Shown here: one piece after another, positions 45,502 through 54,391 of the stretch
Layout of the letters: each line of letters starts with the position of its first letter
How positions within the stretch are numbered: the first letter of the stretch is position 1
Source of the DNA: JAAGZL01 sp050291365
GTDB lineage: Bacteria; Pseudomonadota; Gammaproteobacteria; Chromatiales; Chromatiaceae
Direction of reading: 5' to 3'
NCBI GenBank assembly: GCA_050291365.1
Contig: JBNKJS010000005.1
Location: 1 to 64,000 of the forward strand
Length of the DNA: 64,000 nucleotides
Program-made: the position numbers and the translations under genes
The notes under the pieces: generated by a model
Seen by the model: the letters and a program-made list of their open reading frames with translations, nothing else
Database searches by the model: none
What the model was told of the DNA's origin: nothing

Positions 45502-45633
45502 TCATAGGTTATTCAACTAAATGAGAAGCTGTGATCTGTACCCAATTACTATTGCGGTCGTTATACCCAACTGCTATAGTCGCCGCGTTATGAAATAACA
45601 TCTACATAAATTCGGTTGCACCACCCCCAAACC

Positions 45634-45657
45634 GTTCTATTAAAAAATCAATAGAAC
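45634..45657 (+). other. Hairpin upstream of methyltransferase gene
   Basis: Perfect 8-bp arms GTTCTATT / AATAGAAC with an 8-nt loop lie about 80 nt before the methyltransferase ATG. No T-run follows, so a regulatory or RNA-stability role is possible. The rest of the 230-bp gap shows nothing else. Confidence 0.4.
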
Positions 45658-45734
45658 TGCCTATCTTCGTGCCTCCGATCAATCCAAATTTACTTGAAAT
45701 TTTAGAAGCTAAACAGCTTTGAAGGATTATTATT

Positions 45735-46562
45735 ATGTATGATTTGTTATATGACATTTCACAGTGCCCCAAACCATTCTCTTGTTACACCACAAGAGAA
45801 CTATGGACACGCCCCCATCTTGCAGAACAGATGCTGCATTTCCATCTTGACCAGGAAACCGACCTTGCCTCAAGACGAATTGAGTCAATAGATCGCGTTG
45901 TCAACTGGATTGATACCCAGCTGGATCTATCAAACAAAAGAGTGTGTGATCTTGGCTGTGGACCAGGGCTTTACACGCAACGTTTCAGTAATGCGGGGGC
46001 AAAAGTAACAGGAGTTGACTTTTCATCCCACTCACTGGAATACGCCATGGCTCAGGCGAATGATCAAATCAACTACATCAATGCAGACTACCTGGCAGAT
46101 AATCTGCCTACAGGTTTTGATGTAATAACACTGATCTACACCGACCTCTGTACACTATCGCCAGACCAAAGACATCAGCTGCTGGTCCGAATGCGGAACA
46201 TGCTGAATCCTGGCGGACATATAGTTTTCGATGTCGCCGGTATGGGTTCTTTTGCCAACAAAGAAGAACTGACCATTATCGAGAACAGATTGATGGGCGG
46301 TTTCTGGGCAGCAGGTAATTATGTCGGAATTCAGAAATCATTCTTATATCTGAAAGAGTGTCTTTCCCTCGATAGTTACCTGATTGTCGAGCCTAATCAA
46401 ACATGGCGGATATTCAACTGGCTCCAATATTTTACACCTGAAAGTATTGAGGAAGAGCTGAATGATGCTGGTTTCAAAGTTGTTCAAATGGTTGGGGATT
46501 TAAGTGGTGAACCGTTGAAATCTGAAAGTGATTTTATCGGCATAGTTGCTAGTATTGCCTAG
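45735..46562 (+). CDS. Class I SAM-dependent methyltransferase
   Basis: The 275-residue protein has a Rossmann methyltransferase core: VCDLGCGPGLYTQRF (SAM motif I, about 75-89), VTGVDFSSHSLEYA (motif II) and FDVITLIYTDL (motif IV). The substrate is unknown. The 70-residue N-terminus and the C-terminal ESIEEELNDAGFKVV resemble small-molecule methyltransferases. AAGGA precedes the ATG. It interrupts the conserved pteridine reductase-folK-folB order and has its own strong terminator, so it looks like an inserted cassette. Confidence 0.8.
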   Translation: MYDLLYDISQCPKPFSCYTTRELWTRPHLAEQMLHFHLDQETDLASRRIESIDRVVNWIDTQLDLSNKRVCDLGCGPGLYTQRFSNAGAKVTGVDFSSHSLEYAMAQANDQINYINADYLADNLPTGFDVITLIYTDLCTLSPDQRHQLLVRMRNMLNPGGHIVFDVAGMGSFANKEELTIIENRLMGGFWAAGNYVGIQKSFLYLKECLSLDSYLIVEPNQTWRIFNWLQYFTPESIEEELNDAGFKVVQMVGDLSGEPLKSESDFIGIVASIA

Positions 46563-46570
46563 CTTTGCGG

Positions 46571-46606
46571 TGGTGATGCCTGTTATTACAGGCATCACCA
46601 TTTTAT
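46571..46606 (+). terminator. Strong intrinsic terminator after methyltransferase gene
   Basis: A perfect 13-bp stem TGGTGATGCCTGT / ACAGGCATCACCA with loop TATT (46571-46600) is followed by TTTTAT. It starts 8 bp after the methyltransferase stop. It also separates that gene from the convergent folK end. Confidence 0.92.
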
Positions 46607-46619
46607 AAACTGTGGTAAT

Positions 46620-47117
46620 TCAGATAATCCCCGGCAACTCTACCCGACTCAATCGATGCTTGATCTGATCAAACTCACCCCATAGCTCGGAATAGCTCTT
46701 GTCGATCACTGGATGCCGCTCATCCCCGGCAACCTCCGCCAACGGCCCCAACACAAACGCATACTCCAGAATCTCAGGACGCGGCAGCTCGAGACTCCCT
46801 TTCTTGATGATCTTATCTCCATAGGTCAACAGATCTATATCCAGACTCCTGGCGGCAAACTTGGGACCACCGCGGACGCGGCCGTGATCGGCCTCAATCT
46901 TGCGAAAGGTCTGAGTGAGATCATCCACAGTGCGATCGCTATCGAAACCTACCACCAAGTTATAGAAGGGGCTGCCCTCAAATCCAAAAGAGGCATTCTC
47001 ATACACCTGAGAGATGATCAACTCTCCAAACTCAGCACGCAGTGCATTTATGCACCCGGTAATGTTTGCTTCACGGTCAACATTGCTGCCGATACTTAAC
47101 CAGACCCGTTGTTGCAT
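46620..47117 (-). CDS. folK: 2-amino-4-hydroxy-6-hydroxymethyldihydropteridine pyrophosphokinase
   Basis: FolK pyrophosphorylates hydroxymethyldihydropterin with ATP in folate synthesis. The 165-residue protein has WLSIGSNVDREANI at its start. GFEGSPFYNLV, RGGPKFAARSLDIDLLTYGD (Asp-x-Asp metal site) and ELPRPEILEYAFVLGPLAE complete the family signatures. The ATG at 47117 begins just after the folB stop (TGATATG), so the genes are coupled; a GTG at 47135 is less likely. Confidence 0.95.
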   Translation of the reverse strand: MQQRVWLSIGSNVDREANITGCINALRAEFGELIISQVYENASFGFEGSPFYNLVVGFDSDRTVDDLTQTFRKIEADHGRVRGGPKFAARSLDIDLLTYGDKIIKKGSLELPRPEILEYAFVLGPLAEVAGDERHPVIDKSYSELWGEFDQIKHRLSRVELPGII

Positions 47118-47118
47118 A

Positions 47119-47475
47119 TCAGGGTTTCTCACCACGTTCGATTATCACACCTACATCGCGTGCATTACTTACCGCACCGATTTTATTCAAGGTGAGCCGT
47201 ACCCAGGCGACGCCAAACTCCTCCCGCACAATCTGGGCACAGCCCTCGGCCAGGGTCTCAACCAGTTGAAACTCTGACTGTTCTACAAACTCAATAAGAC
47301 GCTTGGCCACGGCCTTGTAATCCAAGGCATCGTCAATGTGATCGCTGGCTGCCGCCCTGGCGATATCTGCGCTCATCTCAACATCCAGAACCACGGTCTG
47401 CTTCAGTTCACGCTCCCAATCGTAAACACCGATTACCGTTTCAATTCGTAAATCTTTTAAAAATACTATATCCAT
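47119..47475 (-). CDS. folB: Dihydroneopterin aldolase
   Basis: FolB converts dihydroneopterin to 6-hydroxymethyl-dihydropterin, the FolK substrate. The 118-residue protein starts MDIVFLKDLRIETVIGVYDWERE, the family hallmark. It ends with the VRLTLNKIGAVSNARDVGVIIER segment that holds the conserved catalytic Lys. It is upstream of folK in one operon, and divergent from plsY across about 136 bp. Confidence 0.95.
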   Translation of the reverse strand: MDIVFLKDLRIETVIGVYDWERELKQTVVLDVEMSADIARAAASDHIDDALDYKAVAKRLIEFVEQSEFQLVETLAEGCAQIVREEFGVAWVRLTLNKIGAVSNARDVGVIIERGEKP

Positions 47476-47611
47476 AGGCCTATGATTTATTTCCGTTCAA
47501 GGTGGACAACTATGGTAAAGCAGACGAGGCAAATAACAAACCACCTTGACTATCCCGAGGGGGCAGAGTCAAATTAGGACCACCCTGAGCGACCATAACA
47601 ATTAAACAACC

Positions 47612-48220
47612 ATGACTGACTATATCCTAATCCTCGCCTCCTACCTGCTCGGATCACTATCCAGCGCCATAATCGTGTGTAAGATCATGGGGCTGCCAGA
47701 CCCTCGCACCCTCGGCTCTAACAACCCAGGAGCCACCAATGTCCTGCGCATCGGGGGCAAAAAGGCGGCAGCAATCACCCTATTGGGGGATACGCTAAAG
47801 GGGCTGCTACCGGTATTGGCGGCCAATCTCATAGGGGTTGCACCCCTGACCCTCGCTGCCGTTGCCATGGCGGCGTTTCTCGGTCATCTCTACCCGATTT
47901 TTTTCCGCTTTCAGGGCGGCAAAGGTGTAGCGACGGCCCTGGGGTGTCAGTTTGGCTTGGGGTGGCAGATAGGTGGTGTGATCGCCCTGATCTGGCTATT
48001 CATGGCCAAGGTGGTGAAGATATCCTCCCTCTCGGCCCTGGTCTCCATGGCCCTGGCGCCCCTGGTGGTATGGTTTTTCTGGCCAGCCCCCGAGCTAGTA
48101 GGCATGCAGATAATCATGAGCTCCCTGCTGTTCTGGCGTCATAGATCTAATATCAAAAACCTGCTGGAGGGGTCGGAAGAGACAATTAAGAACAGCTCTG
48201 ATCCTGACGACCAAGTGTAG
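47612..48220 (+). CDS. plsY: Acyl-phosphate:glycerol-3-phosphate acyltransferase
   Basis: PlsY transfers an acyl group from acyl phosphate to glycerol-3-phosphate in the inner membrane, starting phospholipid synthesis. The 202-residue protein has about five membrane helices. The motifs LGSLSSAIIVCKIMGLPDPR, GSNNPGATNVLR and HLYPIFFRFQGGKGVATALG hold the catalytic residues. In Pseudomonas it sits next to tsaD; here a RimK/GNAT pair lies between them. It ends with a polar tail. Confidence 0.94.
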   Translation: MTDYILILASYLLGSLSSAIIVCKIMGLPDPRTLGSNNPGATNVLRIGGKKAAAITLLGDTLKGLLPVLAANLIGVAPLTLAAVAMAAFLGHLYPIFFRFQGGKGVATALGCQFGLGWQIGGVIALIWLFMAKVVKISSLSALVSMALAPLVVWFFWPAPELVGMQIIMSSLLFWRHRSNIKNLLEGSEETIKNSSDPDDQV

Positions 48221-48416
48221 TCTGGCTGTCAACTCCTAAACAGATAGTCACCCTTCAAATTCGATCTTGGTAAATGGACTTACCTGGGCTTAATAAATAG
48301 CCTGCCACCACCAAAAATTGTTGGATTTTACGCCTTGCTGGGTGTATAGATGCCGGACTGACTCATGGTGAGTCTTGCTGCCTGGCTAAGCGCATAAGCC
48401 AACCCGGTTAATAGCC

Positions 48417-49898
48417 TTGAACAAGCTCTATATCATTGTTGAAAAGTATGAGGCATGGGCGCCCTATTACCCCAGCAATAACCTGATTACAGTCAGTGAT
48501 TATCTGCGGGATGGCGGTCCACAAGGCGTGAAAGGCACCCAGATTATCAATTTGTGTGGAAACTTTGAATATCTGGGAGATGGCCACTACTGCTCGCTAC
48601 TGGCAGAGGCCCGAGGTCACAGGGTGATACCATCTACCGGCACCTTGCAGGACCTACAAAATCATCACTATTACCGACTTTACGGACGAACGTTGAACGA
48701 AAGCATTGATCGCTATCTGGTCAAGACCGAGTCGCCAAAAAATAAGTCCATTGAGCTATCCATCTTCTTCGGGCAAACAGACTCAGACCAACTGAAGAGT
48801 GTTGCCAGAAAACTATTCGAACTCTATCCCTGTCCGATCCTGAGGGTAACACTCCAGTGGCAACAACAGTGGATGATCACCAGCCTCAATGCCGGTATTC
48901 TGGAAGAGCTGACCGATGCCGAGCAGACACAATTTGCCAAATCAATCGACCACTTTAGCCGCAAGATCTGGCGTAAACCAAAGGCCCGCAAAAACTATCG
49001 GTTTGAACTGGCGATCCTAAATAACCCACAGGAACAGTATCCACCCAGCGATCAACGGGCCTTGCGAAATTTCCAACGCATTGGGCGGGAGATGGGTATA
49101 GATATCGACCTGATCACGGCTGAGGACTACGTTCGCCTGCTGGAGTACGATGCACTGTTTATCCGAGAAACTACTGCGATAAACCATCATACCTACCATT
49201 TCGCCAAACGCGCGCAGAGCGAAGGGATGGTTGTGATCGACGACCCTGACTCCATCCTACGCTGTACCAATAAGGTATTTCTCGCCGAGCTGCTGGAGAA
49301 GCACACCATCCCAACCCCAGTTACCAAATTGTTGCTACGTGGCGAACAAATTGACAAAAAAAGCATAATCGATGAATTGGGTTTGCCGATTGTTCTCAAA
49401 ATCCCCGACGGCTCATTCTCCCGCGGCGTAGTTAAGGCACACAACAAGAAGGAGTTGGATATAACCCTCAACACTATGTTTAAAGAGTCAGCCATTCTCT
49501 TAGCCCAGGAGTTCATCAGCACCGAATTTGATTGGCGCATCGGGGTTCTGAATGGCCGCGCTATATTTGCCTGCCAATACTTCATGGCACGTGGACACTG
49601 GCAGATCTATAACCATGCAGTCGAGGGGCGCAACCGTAGTGGCAATTTTAACGCGCTGGGAGTACATCAGGTACCCAAACAAGTATTAAAGACCGCCATC
49701 CGCAGTGCAAATCTAATTGGCAATGGACTCTATGGGGTAGACCTGAAGCAAGTGGGTGACCGTTGCGTGGTTATTGAGATAAACGACAACCCCAATATAG
49801 ATACCGGTATTGAAACAGACTATCTTGGGGATGATCTGTATCGAATCATCCTGGATGAGTTTCTCCGTCGTATGGAGAAACAACGCCAACTTGCCTGA
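48417..49898 (+). CDS. RimK-like ATP-grasp protein with RLAN-type N-terminal domain
   Basis: The 493-residue protein has an N-terminal domain (about 1-190) starting MNKLYIIVEKYEAWAPYYPS and a C-terminal ATP-grasp domain (about 220-485). The latter has PIVLKIPDGSFSRGV (ATP loop), SAILLAQEFISTEFDWRIGVL and CVVIEINDNPNIDTGIE (metal Asn/Glu/Asn). ATP-grasp ligases of this type join amino acids to peptides or proteins; the substrate here is unknown. The start codon is TTG at 48417, with a weak SD. A GNAT acetyltransferase gene follows after 20 bp. This pairing of RimK-like and GNAT genes recurs in other gammaproteobacteria. Confidence 0.85.
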   Translation: MNKLYIIVEKYEAWAPYYPSNNLITVSDYLRDGGPQGVKGTQIINLCGNFEYLGDGHYCSLLAEARGHRVIPSTGTLQDLQNHHYYRLYGRTLNESIDRYLVKTESPKNKSIELSIFFGQTDSDQLKSVARKLFELYPCPILRVTLQWQQQWMITSLNAGILEELTDAEQTQFAKSIDHFSRKIWRKPKARKNYRFELAILNNPQEQYPPSDQRALRNFQRIGREMGIDIDLITAEDYVRLLEYDALFIRETTAINHHTYHFAKRAQSEGMVVIDDPDSILRCTNKVFLAELLEKHTIPTPVTKLLLRGEQIDKKSIIDELGLPIVLKIPDGSFSRGVVKAHNKKELDITLNTMFKESAILLAQEFISTEFDWRIGVLNGRAIFACQYFMARGHWQIYNHAVEGRNRSGNFNALGVHQVPKQVLKTAIRSANLIGNGLYGVDLKQVGDRCVVIEINDNPNIDTGIETDYLGDDLYRIILDEFLRRMEKQRQLA

Positions 49899-49918
49899 CG
49901 GCCAGAGCACCCACAGAG

Positions 49919-50443
49919 ATGCACCAAGACAACGTTACTATCCGTGTTGCTCAGATCAAGGACATGATTGAGGTCGAGCGGATTGAGCGTAGCTGTTTTG
50001 AGGGTGACCTGCTAAACCGCCGCTCTCTGCGCCACCTGTTGATACGTGGTCACTGTTCCTTCTTCGTCGCGATCCAAAACCATGCAGTGATTGGCTATGC
50101 CGTAACCCTCTTTCGCAGGAGAAGTACGCTAGCGCGCATCTATTCCATCGCGGTGTTGAACTCCTACCGTGGACGGTGTATAGCCGGAAGATTACTGGAT
50201 GTTGCCGAGACCGAGGCGCAATCCAGAGGTTGTACGGCCATGCGTCTTGAGGTTCGCATAGATAATGCGCAGGCACTGGGATTGTATCAAGGCCGTGGCT
50301 ACCACAGGTTAGGCATCAAACAGAATTACTATGAGGATGGGCAGGTAGCAGAGTGTCTGGAAAAGGGCTTGGCTCAGCCCAAAGAAGAGAGCTCTTCCAG
50401 CGGCCAGCGCGGTCTGGCGCCAAAGCTAAGCGCCTCGGTCTGA
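49919..50443 (+). CDS. GNAT family N-acetyltransferase
   Basis: The 174-residue protein has the GNAT core, with the beta4 segment ARIYSIAVLNSYRG and the acetyl-CoA loop following as RGRCIAGRLLDVAE. The motif B region ALGLYQGRGYHRLGIKQNYYEDG is RimI-like. The last about 20 residues are Ser/Gln-rich and overlap the convergent tsaD end by 70 bp. The gene starts 20 bp after the RimK-like gene, so the two proteins may acetylate and ligate the same product. The substrate is unknown. Confidence 0.83.
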   Translation: MHQDNVTIRVAQIKDMIEVERIERSCFEGDLLNRRSLRHLLIRGHCSFFVAIQNHAVIGYAVTLFRRRSTLARIYSIAVLNSYRGRCIAGRLLDVAETEAQSRGCTAMRLEVRIDNAQALGLYQGRGYHRLGIKQNYYEDGQVAECLEKGLAQPKEESSSSGQRGLAPKLSASV

Positions 50444-51417
50444 CCTGCCTTCAGACGTTGCCAACCTGCGTAGGCGATCATGGCGCCGTTGTCGGTACAA
50501 AACTCTGGGCGCGGATAGAACAGCTCCACCCCCTCTTTCTCCATGGCCTGTCGCATACGTTCGCGCAGATGGTTATTGGCACTCACGCCTCCAGCCAGCA
50601 CCAGGGTCTTGCTGTTGCACTCACGTACCGCGCGGCGACATTTGATAACCATGGTATCTACTACCGCATCCTCAAAGGCCCGGGCGATATCTGCCCTGGT
50701 CTGCTGCGCCGCACCTTGGTCCAGCCTCTGTTCAGCTCCTAGTTCCTGCTGCATGGTATTCAGGGCAAAGGTCTTTAGACCACTGAAGCTGAAATCCAGA
50801 CCGGGACGATCAGTCATGGGGCGGGGAAAACGGAAACGTTTTGGATCGCCCTGCTCTGCTAGCCGCGCAAGTTCCGGCCCTCCCGGATAGGGCAGACCCA
50901 GCAACTTGGCAGTCTTGTCAAAGGCCTCACCTGCGGCATCGTCTATGGATTCACCCAGCAGCCGATAGTGGCCAACCCCCTGCACCTCAACCAACTGGGT
51001 GTGTCCACCTGAAACCAGCAGGGCGATAAAGGGAAAACCGGGCTTTTCATCATCCAGCATCGGGGCCAGCATATGACCCTCCATGTGATGCACCCCGATA
51101 GCGGGCACCCCCAGAGTCCAGGCCAGACTGCGTCCAATGGATGCACCCACCAGCAAAGCGCCCACCAGACCCGGGCCTGCGGTGTAGGCCACACCATCCA
51201 GCTGCTCCATACCAGCACCAGTCTGGGCCAGGGTCTCTTCTATCAAGGGCAGGGTCTTGCGCACATGGTCTCTTGAGGCCAGCTCCGGCACCACACCGCC
51301 AAAACCCTCATGTATCTCTATCTGACTGTAGAGGCTATGGGCCAGCAGGCCCCGGTCACTATCGTAGATAGCGACACCGGTCTCGTCACATGATGTCTCA
51401 ATACCTAAAACCCGCAA
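50374..51417 (-). CDS. tsaD: tRNA N6-threonylcarbamoyladenosine transferase
   Basis: TsaD transfers threonylcarbamoyl to A37 of ANN-decoding tRNAs. The 347-residue protein begins MRVLGIETSCDETGVAIYD and has the metal-binding HHMEGHM (H111, H115). FPFIALLVSGGHTQLVEV, LPYPGGPELARLA and the C-terminal DNGAMIAYAGW complete the signatures. Translation starts at TTG (51415-51417) behind a GGGGTGAG SD. The gene is convergent with and overlaps the GNAT gene by 70 bp. Confidence 0.96.
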   Translation of the reverse strand: MRVLGIETSCDETGVAIYDSDRGLLAHSLYSQIEIHEGFGGVVPELASRDHVRKTLPLIEETLAQTGAGMEQLDGVAYTAGPGLVGALLVGASIGRSLAWTLGVPAIGVHHMEGHMLAPMLDDEKPGFPFIALLVSGGHTQLVEVQGVGHYRLLGESIDDAAGEAFDKTAKLLGLPYPGGPELARLAEQGDPKRFRFPRPMTDRPGLDFSFSGLKTFALNTMQQELGAEQRLDQGAAQQTRADIARAFEDAVVDTMVIKCRRAVRECNSKTLVLAGGVSANNHLRERMRQAMEKEGVELFYPRPEFCTDNGAMIAYAGWQRLKAGQTEALSFGARPRWPLEELSSLG

Positions 51418-51712
51418 AACTCACCCCTACAGAACAGCTAACATAATGAATTTACTGCATATTTACTGCCATTGAACGGCCGCCGCAACACAGGTTGGCC
51501 AGACAGCTCCAAACAGATCGCGGCAATATTATCTCAACTTACACCGCTTATCCTCTTTATGCCCCAATTTTCGACTATTTTTCACAACATATGCTGCTAT
51601 TACCCCGGCAATCATTGTTGACGGGTTAAGTAAGCGAGAGAGAGGTGGATTATTGCTCCGGCAAAACCTGCATTCCCGCCTTCCATGGCACTCATATGTT
51701 GCTAAAAGTTTT
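51418..51712. other. Divergent spacer tsaD / rpsU
   Basis: About 375 bp separate tsaD and rpsU, mostly A/T-rich. The stretch holds a good candidate rpsU promoter at 51713-51741. I see no other hairpin or gene in it. Confidence 0.4.
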
Positions 51713-51741
51713 TTGCATTCAGGACCTACAGGCAGTAGAAT
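51713..51741 (+). promoter_or_regulatory. Candidate promoter of rpsU-yqeY-dnaG-rpoD
   Basis: A -35 TTGCAT (51713-51718), a 17-bp spacer and -10 TAGAAT (51736-51741) lie about 54 nt before the rpsU ATG. An A/T-rich stretch precedes the -35. This is a fair sigma-70 match by eye; no start site has been mapped. Confidence 0.55.
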
Positions 51742-51794
51742 CCCCGCTCTTTAGCTTTTTATTTAACGTTTTTGATTATTTTTTGAGGATAAAC

Positions 51795-52010
51795 ATGCCC
51801 CAAGTACGTGTGAAAGAGAACGAACCTTTTGAAGTCGCAATGCGTCGTTTCAAGCGCTCCTGTGAGAAGGCCGGAGTCCTGGCTGAAGTTCGTCGTCGCG
51901 AATTCTATGAAAAGCCAACATCCGAGCGTAAGCGTAAGGCCGCAGCAGCGGTAAAGCGCAACATCAAAAAGGTACAACGCGAAAGCCGTAAGTTCGAACG
52001 CCTGTACTAA
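51795..52010 (+). CDS. rpsU: 30S ribosomal protein S21
   Basis: This 71-residue basic protein of the small subunit helps in initiation. MPQVRVKENEPFEVAMRRFKRS and the C-terminal Lys/Arg-rich tail NIKKVQRESRKFERLY are typical. The ATG at 51795 has GAGGAT 4 nt upstream. It leads the macromolecular-synthesis operon rpsU-yqeY-dnaG-rpoD. Confidence 0.97.
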   Translation: MPQVRVKENEPFEVAMRRFKRSCEKAGVLAEVRRREFYEKPTSERKRKAAAAVKRNIKKVQRESRKFERLY

Positions 52011-52048
52011 ACCGCTTCAGATCACCGTTGGCCTAACGAATCCACACC

Positions 52049-52492
52049 ATGCTCAAACAACGCATCCAGGATGACATGAAGAGCGCCATGAAGGGCGGCG
52101 ACAAGCCCAAGCTTGGCGTTATCCGCCTGCTTTTGGCCGCTATCAAGCAGCGCGAGGTGGATGAACGGATTGAACTGGACGATGAGCAGATCCTGGTCGT
52201 TCTGGACAAAATGGTAAAGCAACGCCGCGACTCCATCGAACAGTACGAAAAGGCCGGACGGGATGAACTGGCCAATCAGGAAAAATTTGAGATAGAGGTG
52301 CTGCAGGAGTATCTCCCGGAGGCCCTGAGCGAAGAGGAGATTTCAGATCTCATCAAGCAGGCAATGGCCGATACTGGTGCTGAATCCATGCGGGACATGG
52401 GCAAAGTTATGGGACAGCTCAAACCCCAACTACAGGGGCGCGCCGACATGGGTGCAGTCAGCGCCAAGATAAAACAGCTACTTGGGAGCTGA
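52049..52492 (+). CDS. GatB/YqeY domain-containing protein
   Basis: The 147-residue helical protein of the YqeY family resembles the tail of the amidotransferase subunit GatB. Family motifs are MKGGDKPKLGVIRLLLAAIKQREVDER and QYEKAGRDELANQEKFEIEVLQEYLP. Its exact function is unknown; it may bind tRNA. It sits between rpsU and dnaG, as in Pseudomonas. An SD is not obvious. Confidence 0.95.
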   Translation: MLKQRIQDDMKSAMKGGDKPKLGVIRLLLAAIKQREVDERIELDDEQILVVLDKMVKQRRDSIEQYEKAGRDELANQEKFEIEVLQEYLPEALSEEEISDLIKQAMADTGAESMRDMGKVMGQLKPQLQGRADMGAVSAKIKQLLGS

Positions 52493-52541
52493 TTCCTTTC
52501 CAGATATACCCTTCTGGCTTGCGATGTTTTAGTCTTACGAC

Positions 52542-54296
52542 ATGGCAGGCAAAATTCCAGCACATTTCATCGATGAACTAATAGACCGGGTCGATATAGT
52601 CGACCTGATAAACGGCCGTATCCAGCTGAAAAAGGCCGGACGCGACTACCAGGCCTGCTGCCCCTTCCACGACGAAAAGACCCCCTCTTTCACCGTAAGT
52701 CGGGAAAAACAGTTCTACCACTGCTTCGGCTGTGGCGCCCACGGCACTGCCATCGGCTTTCTCATGGAGTACGACAACATGGGGTTTGTTGACGCAATTG
52801 AGGAGCTTGCACAACAACAGGGGCTGGAGGTACCACGAGAAGGTGGCCAATCATCTGGCCCTGACCTGCGCCCCCTATATGCGACACTGGAACAGGCCGC
52901 AAACTATTACAGCCAACAACTGCGCAAACATCCCCAGGCCCAACAGGCCGTAGACTACCTGAAAGGCAGGGGAGTGAGCGGCGAAATCGCGGCAGAGTTT
53001 GGTGTGGGTTTTGCCCCTCCCGGATGGGATAACCTGATAAAACAGCTCGGCTCAAGCGAAGAGGAACTTGGTCGACTCCGGGTAACCGGCATGATCTCCG
53101 AGCCAGAGGGCAAATGCTACGACCGCTTTCGCAATCGCATCATGTTCCCCATCCGCGACCGACGGGGACGGGTGATCGCGTTTGGTGGACGCGTCTTGAG
53201 TAAGGACGACTCTCCCAAGTACCTCAACTCCCCAGAAACCCATGTGTTCCACAAAGGGCGCGAGCTCTACGGTCTATACGAGGCTAACAAAGCCCTACGT
53301 AAGATTGAACAACTGCTGGTGGTAGAAGGCTATATGGACGTGGTGGCCCTAGCCCAGTTCGGTATCCGCTTCGCCGTGGCCACATTGGGCACAGCCACAA
53401 CCAGCGAACATATGGAACAGCTGTTCCGCGTCACCCATAAGGTGATCTTCTGTTTCGACGGTGATCGGGCCGGTTCCGAGGCCGGATGGAAGGCGTTAAA
53501 AACCGCCCTGCCCCTGATGCGAGATGGCCGTGAGGCTAAATTCCTTTTCCTGCCGGAAGGCGAAGACCCTGACACCCTGATCCGAAAAGAGGGATCAGAG
53601 GCCTTCAGCCAACGCATTGAGAATGCCACACCCCTGTCGCAATTCATGTTTGACCGACTCTCAAATGAGATCGACACCACAGAACCTGGTGGCAGGGCCA
53701 GGCTAGCAGAGCTGGCAAAACCCCTGATATCCAGCATACCCAAAGGGGTTTTTCGCGGCATTCTGCAGCAGGAGCTAAACGAAATAGTGGGGCTGGACAC
53801 CTCTTACATGATGGATGAAAAAGAGCACTCCAGGCCCAAAAGGCCACCCACCCCACCCTCGCGCAACCATAGGCCAATGCCCATGGTACGGCGCGCCATC
53901 ACCATACTGCTGCAACACCCCCAACTGGGATCCTTGGATGACCTCCCTGACAATTGGCAAAAAATGGACTCAGCCGGCACAAATCTTTTGCGCAAACTAC
54001 TTGAATTAGTTCAGAACCATCCTAATCTTAGGACAGCCCAAGTTATTGAACGCTGGAGAGGAACCGATGAGCACCAACACCTGTCCAAGCTATCCACAGT
54101 GGAGCTATTCATACCAGAACAGGGAATAGAGGCGGAATTCAGGGATACACTTGTAGCAATTGAACGGCAGATGCGCGACGACGAGTTGGGTAGACTGCTG
54201 GAAAAAGAGAAAACAACGGGTCTTGAGAGCCAAGAAAAAAACAGACTTAACCGGCTATTGACGGAGAACACCGAAAAAAGGGCGCCCAAAACATAG
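52542..54296 (+). CDS. dnaG: DNA primase
   Basis: DnaG makes RNA primers for replication. The 584-residue protein has an N-terminal CHC2 zinc finger (C40, H43, C61, C64 in CCPFHDEKTPSF...HCFGCG). The TOPRIM core carries LLVVEGYMDVVALAQFG (catalytic Glu) and CFDGDRAGSEAGWKA (Asp-x-Asp). The C-terminal third is the helical helicase-binding part. The weak SD before the ATG fits the low level of translation known for dnaG in this operon. Confidence 0.97.
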   Translation: MAGKIPAHFIDELIDRVDIVDLINGRIQLKKAGRDYQACCPFHDEKTPSFTVSREKQFYHCFGCGAHGTAIGFLMEYDNMGFVDAIEELAQQQGLEVPREGGQSSGPDLRPLYATLEQAANYYSQQLRKHPQAQQAVDYLKGRGVSGEIAAEFGVGFAPPGWDNLIKQLGSSEEELGRLRVTGMISEPEGKCYDRFRNRIMFPIRDRRGRVIAFGGRVLSKDDSPKYLNSPETHVFHKGRELYGLYEANKALRKIEQLLVVEGYMDVVALAQFGIRFAVATLGTATTSEHMEQLFRVTHKVIFCFDGDRAGSEAGWKALKTALPLMRDGREAKFLFLPEGEDPDTLIRKEGSEAFSQRIENATPLSQFMFDRLSNEIDTTEPGGRARLAELAKPLISSIPKGVFRGILQQELNEIVGLDTSYMMDEKEHSRPKRPPTPPSRNHRPMPMVRRAITILLQHPQLGSLDDLPDNWQKMDSAGTNLLRKLLELVQNHPNLRTAQVIERWRGTDEHQHLSKLSTVELFIPEQGIEAEFRDTLVAIERQMRDDELGRLLEKEKTTGLESQEKNRLNRLLTENTEKRAPKT

Positions 54297-54391
54297 GTAG
54301 TCGACCGCAATTCCCTAGAAATATGGTAGTTAAATTGCTATACTTACCGGCTTGTGTCCGTGAAACCATGTTACTGCATTCAAGGTAGGAA

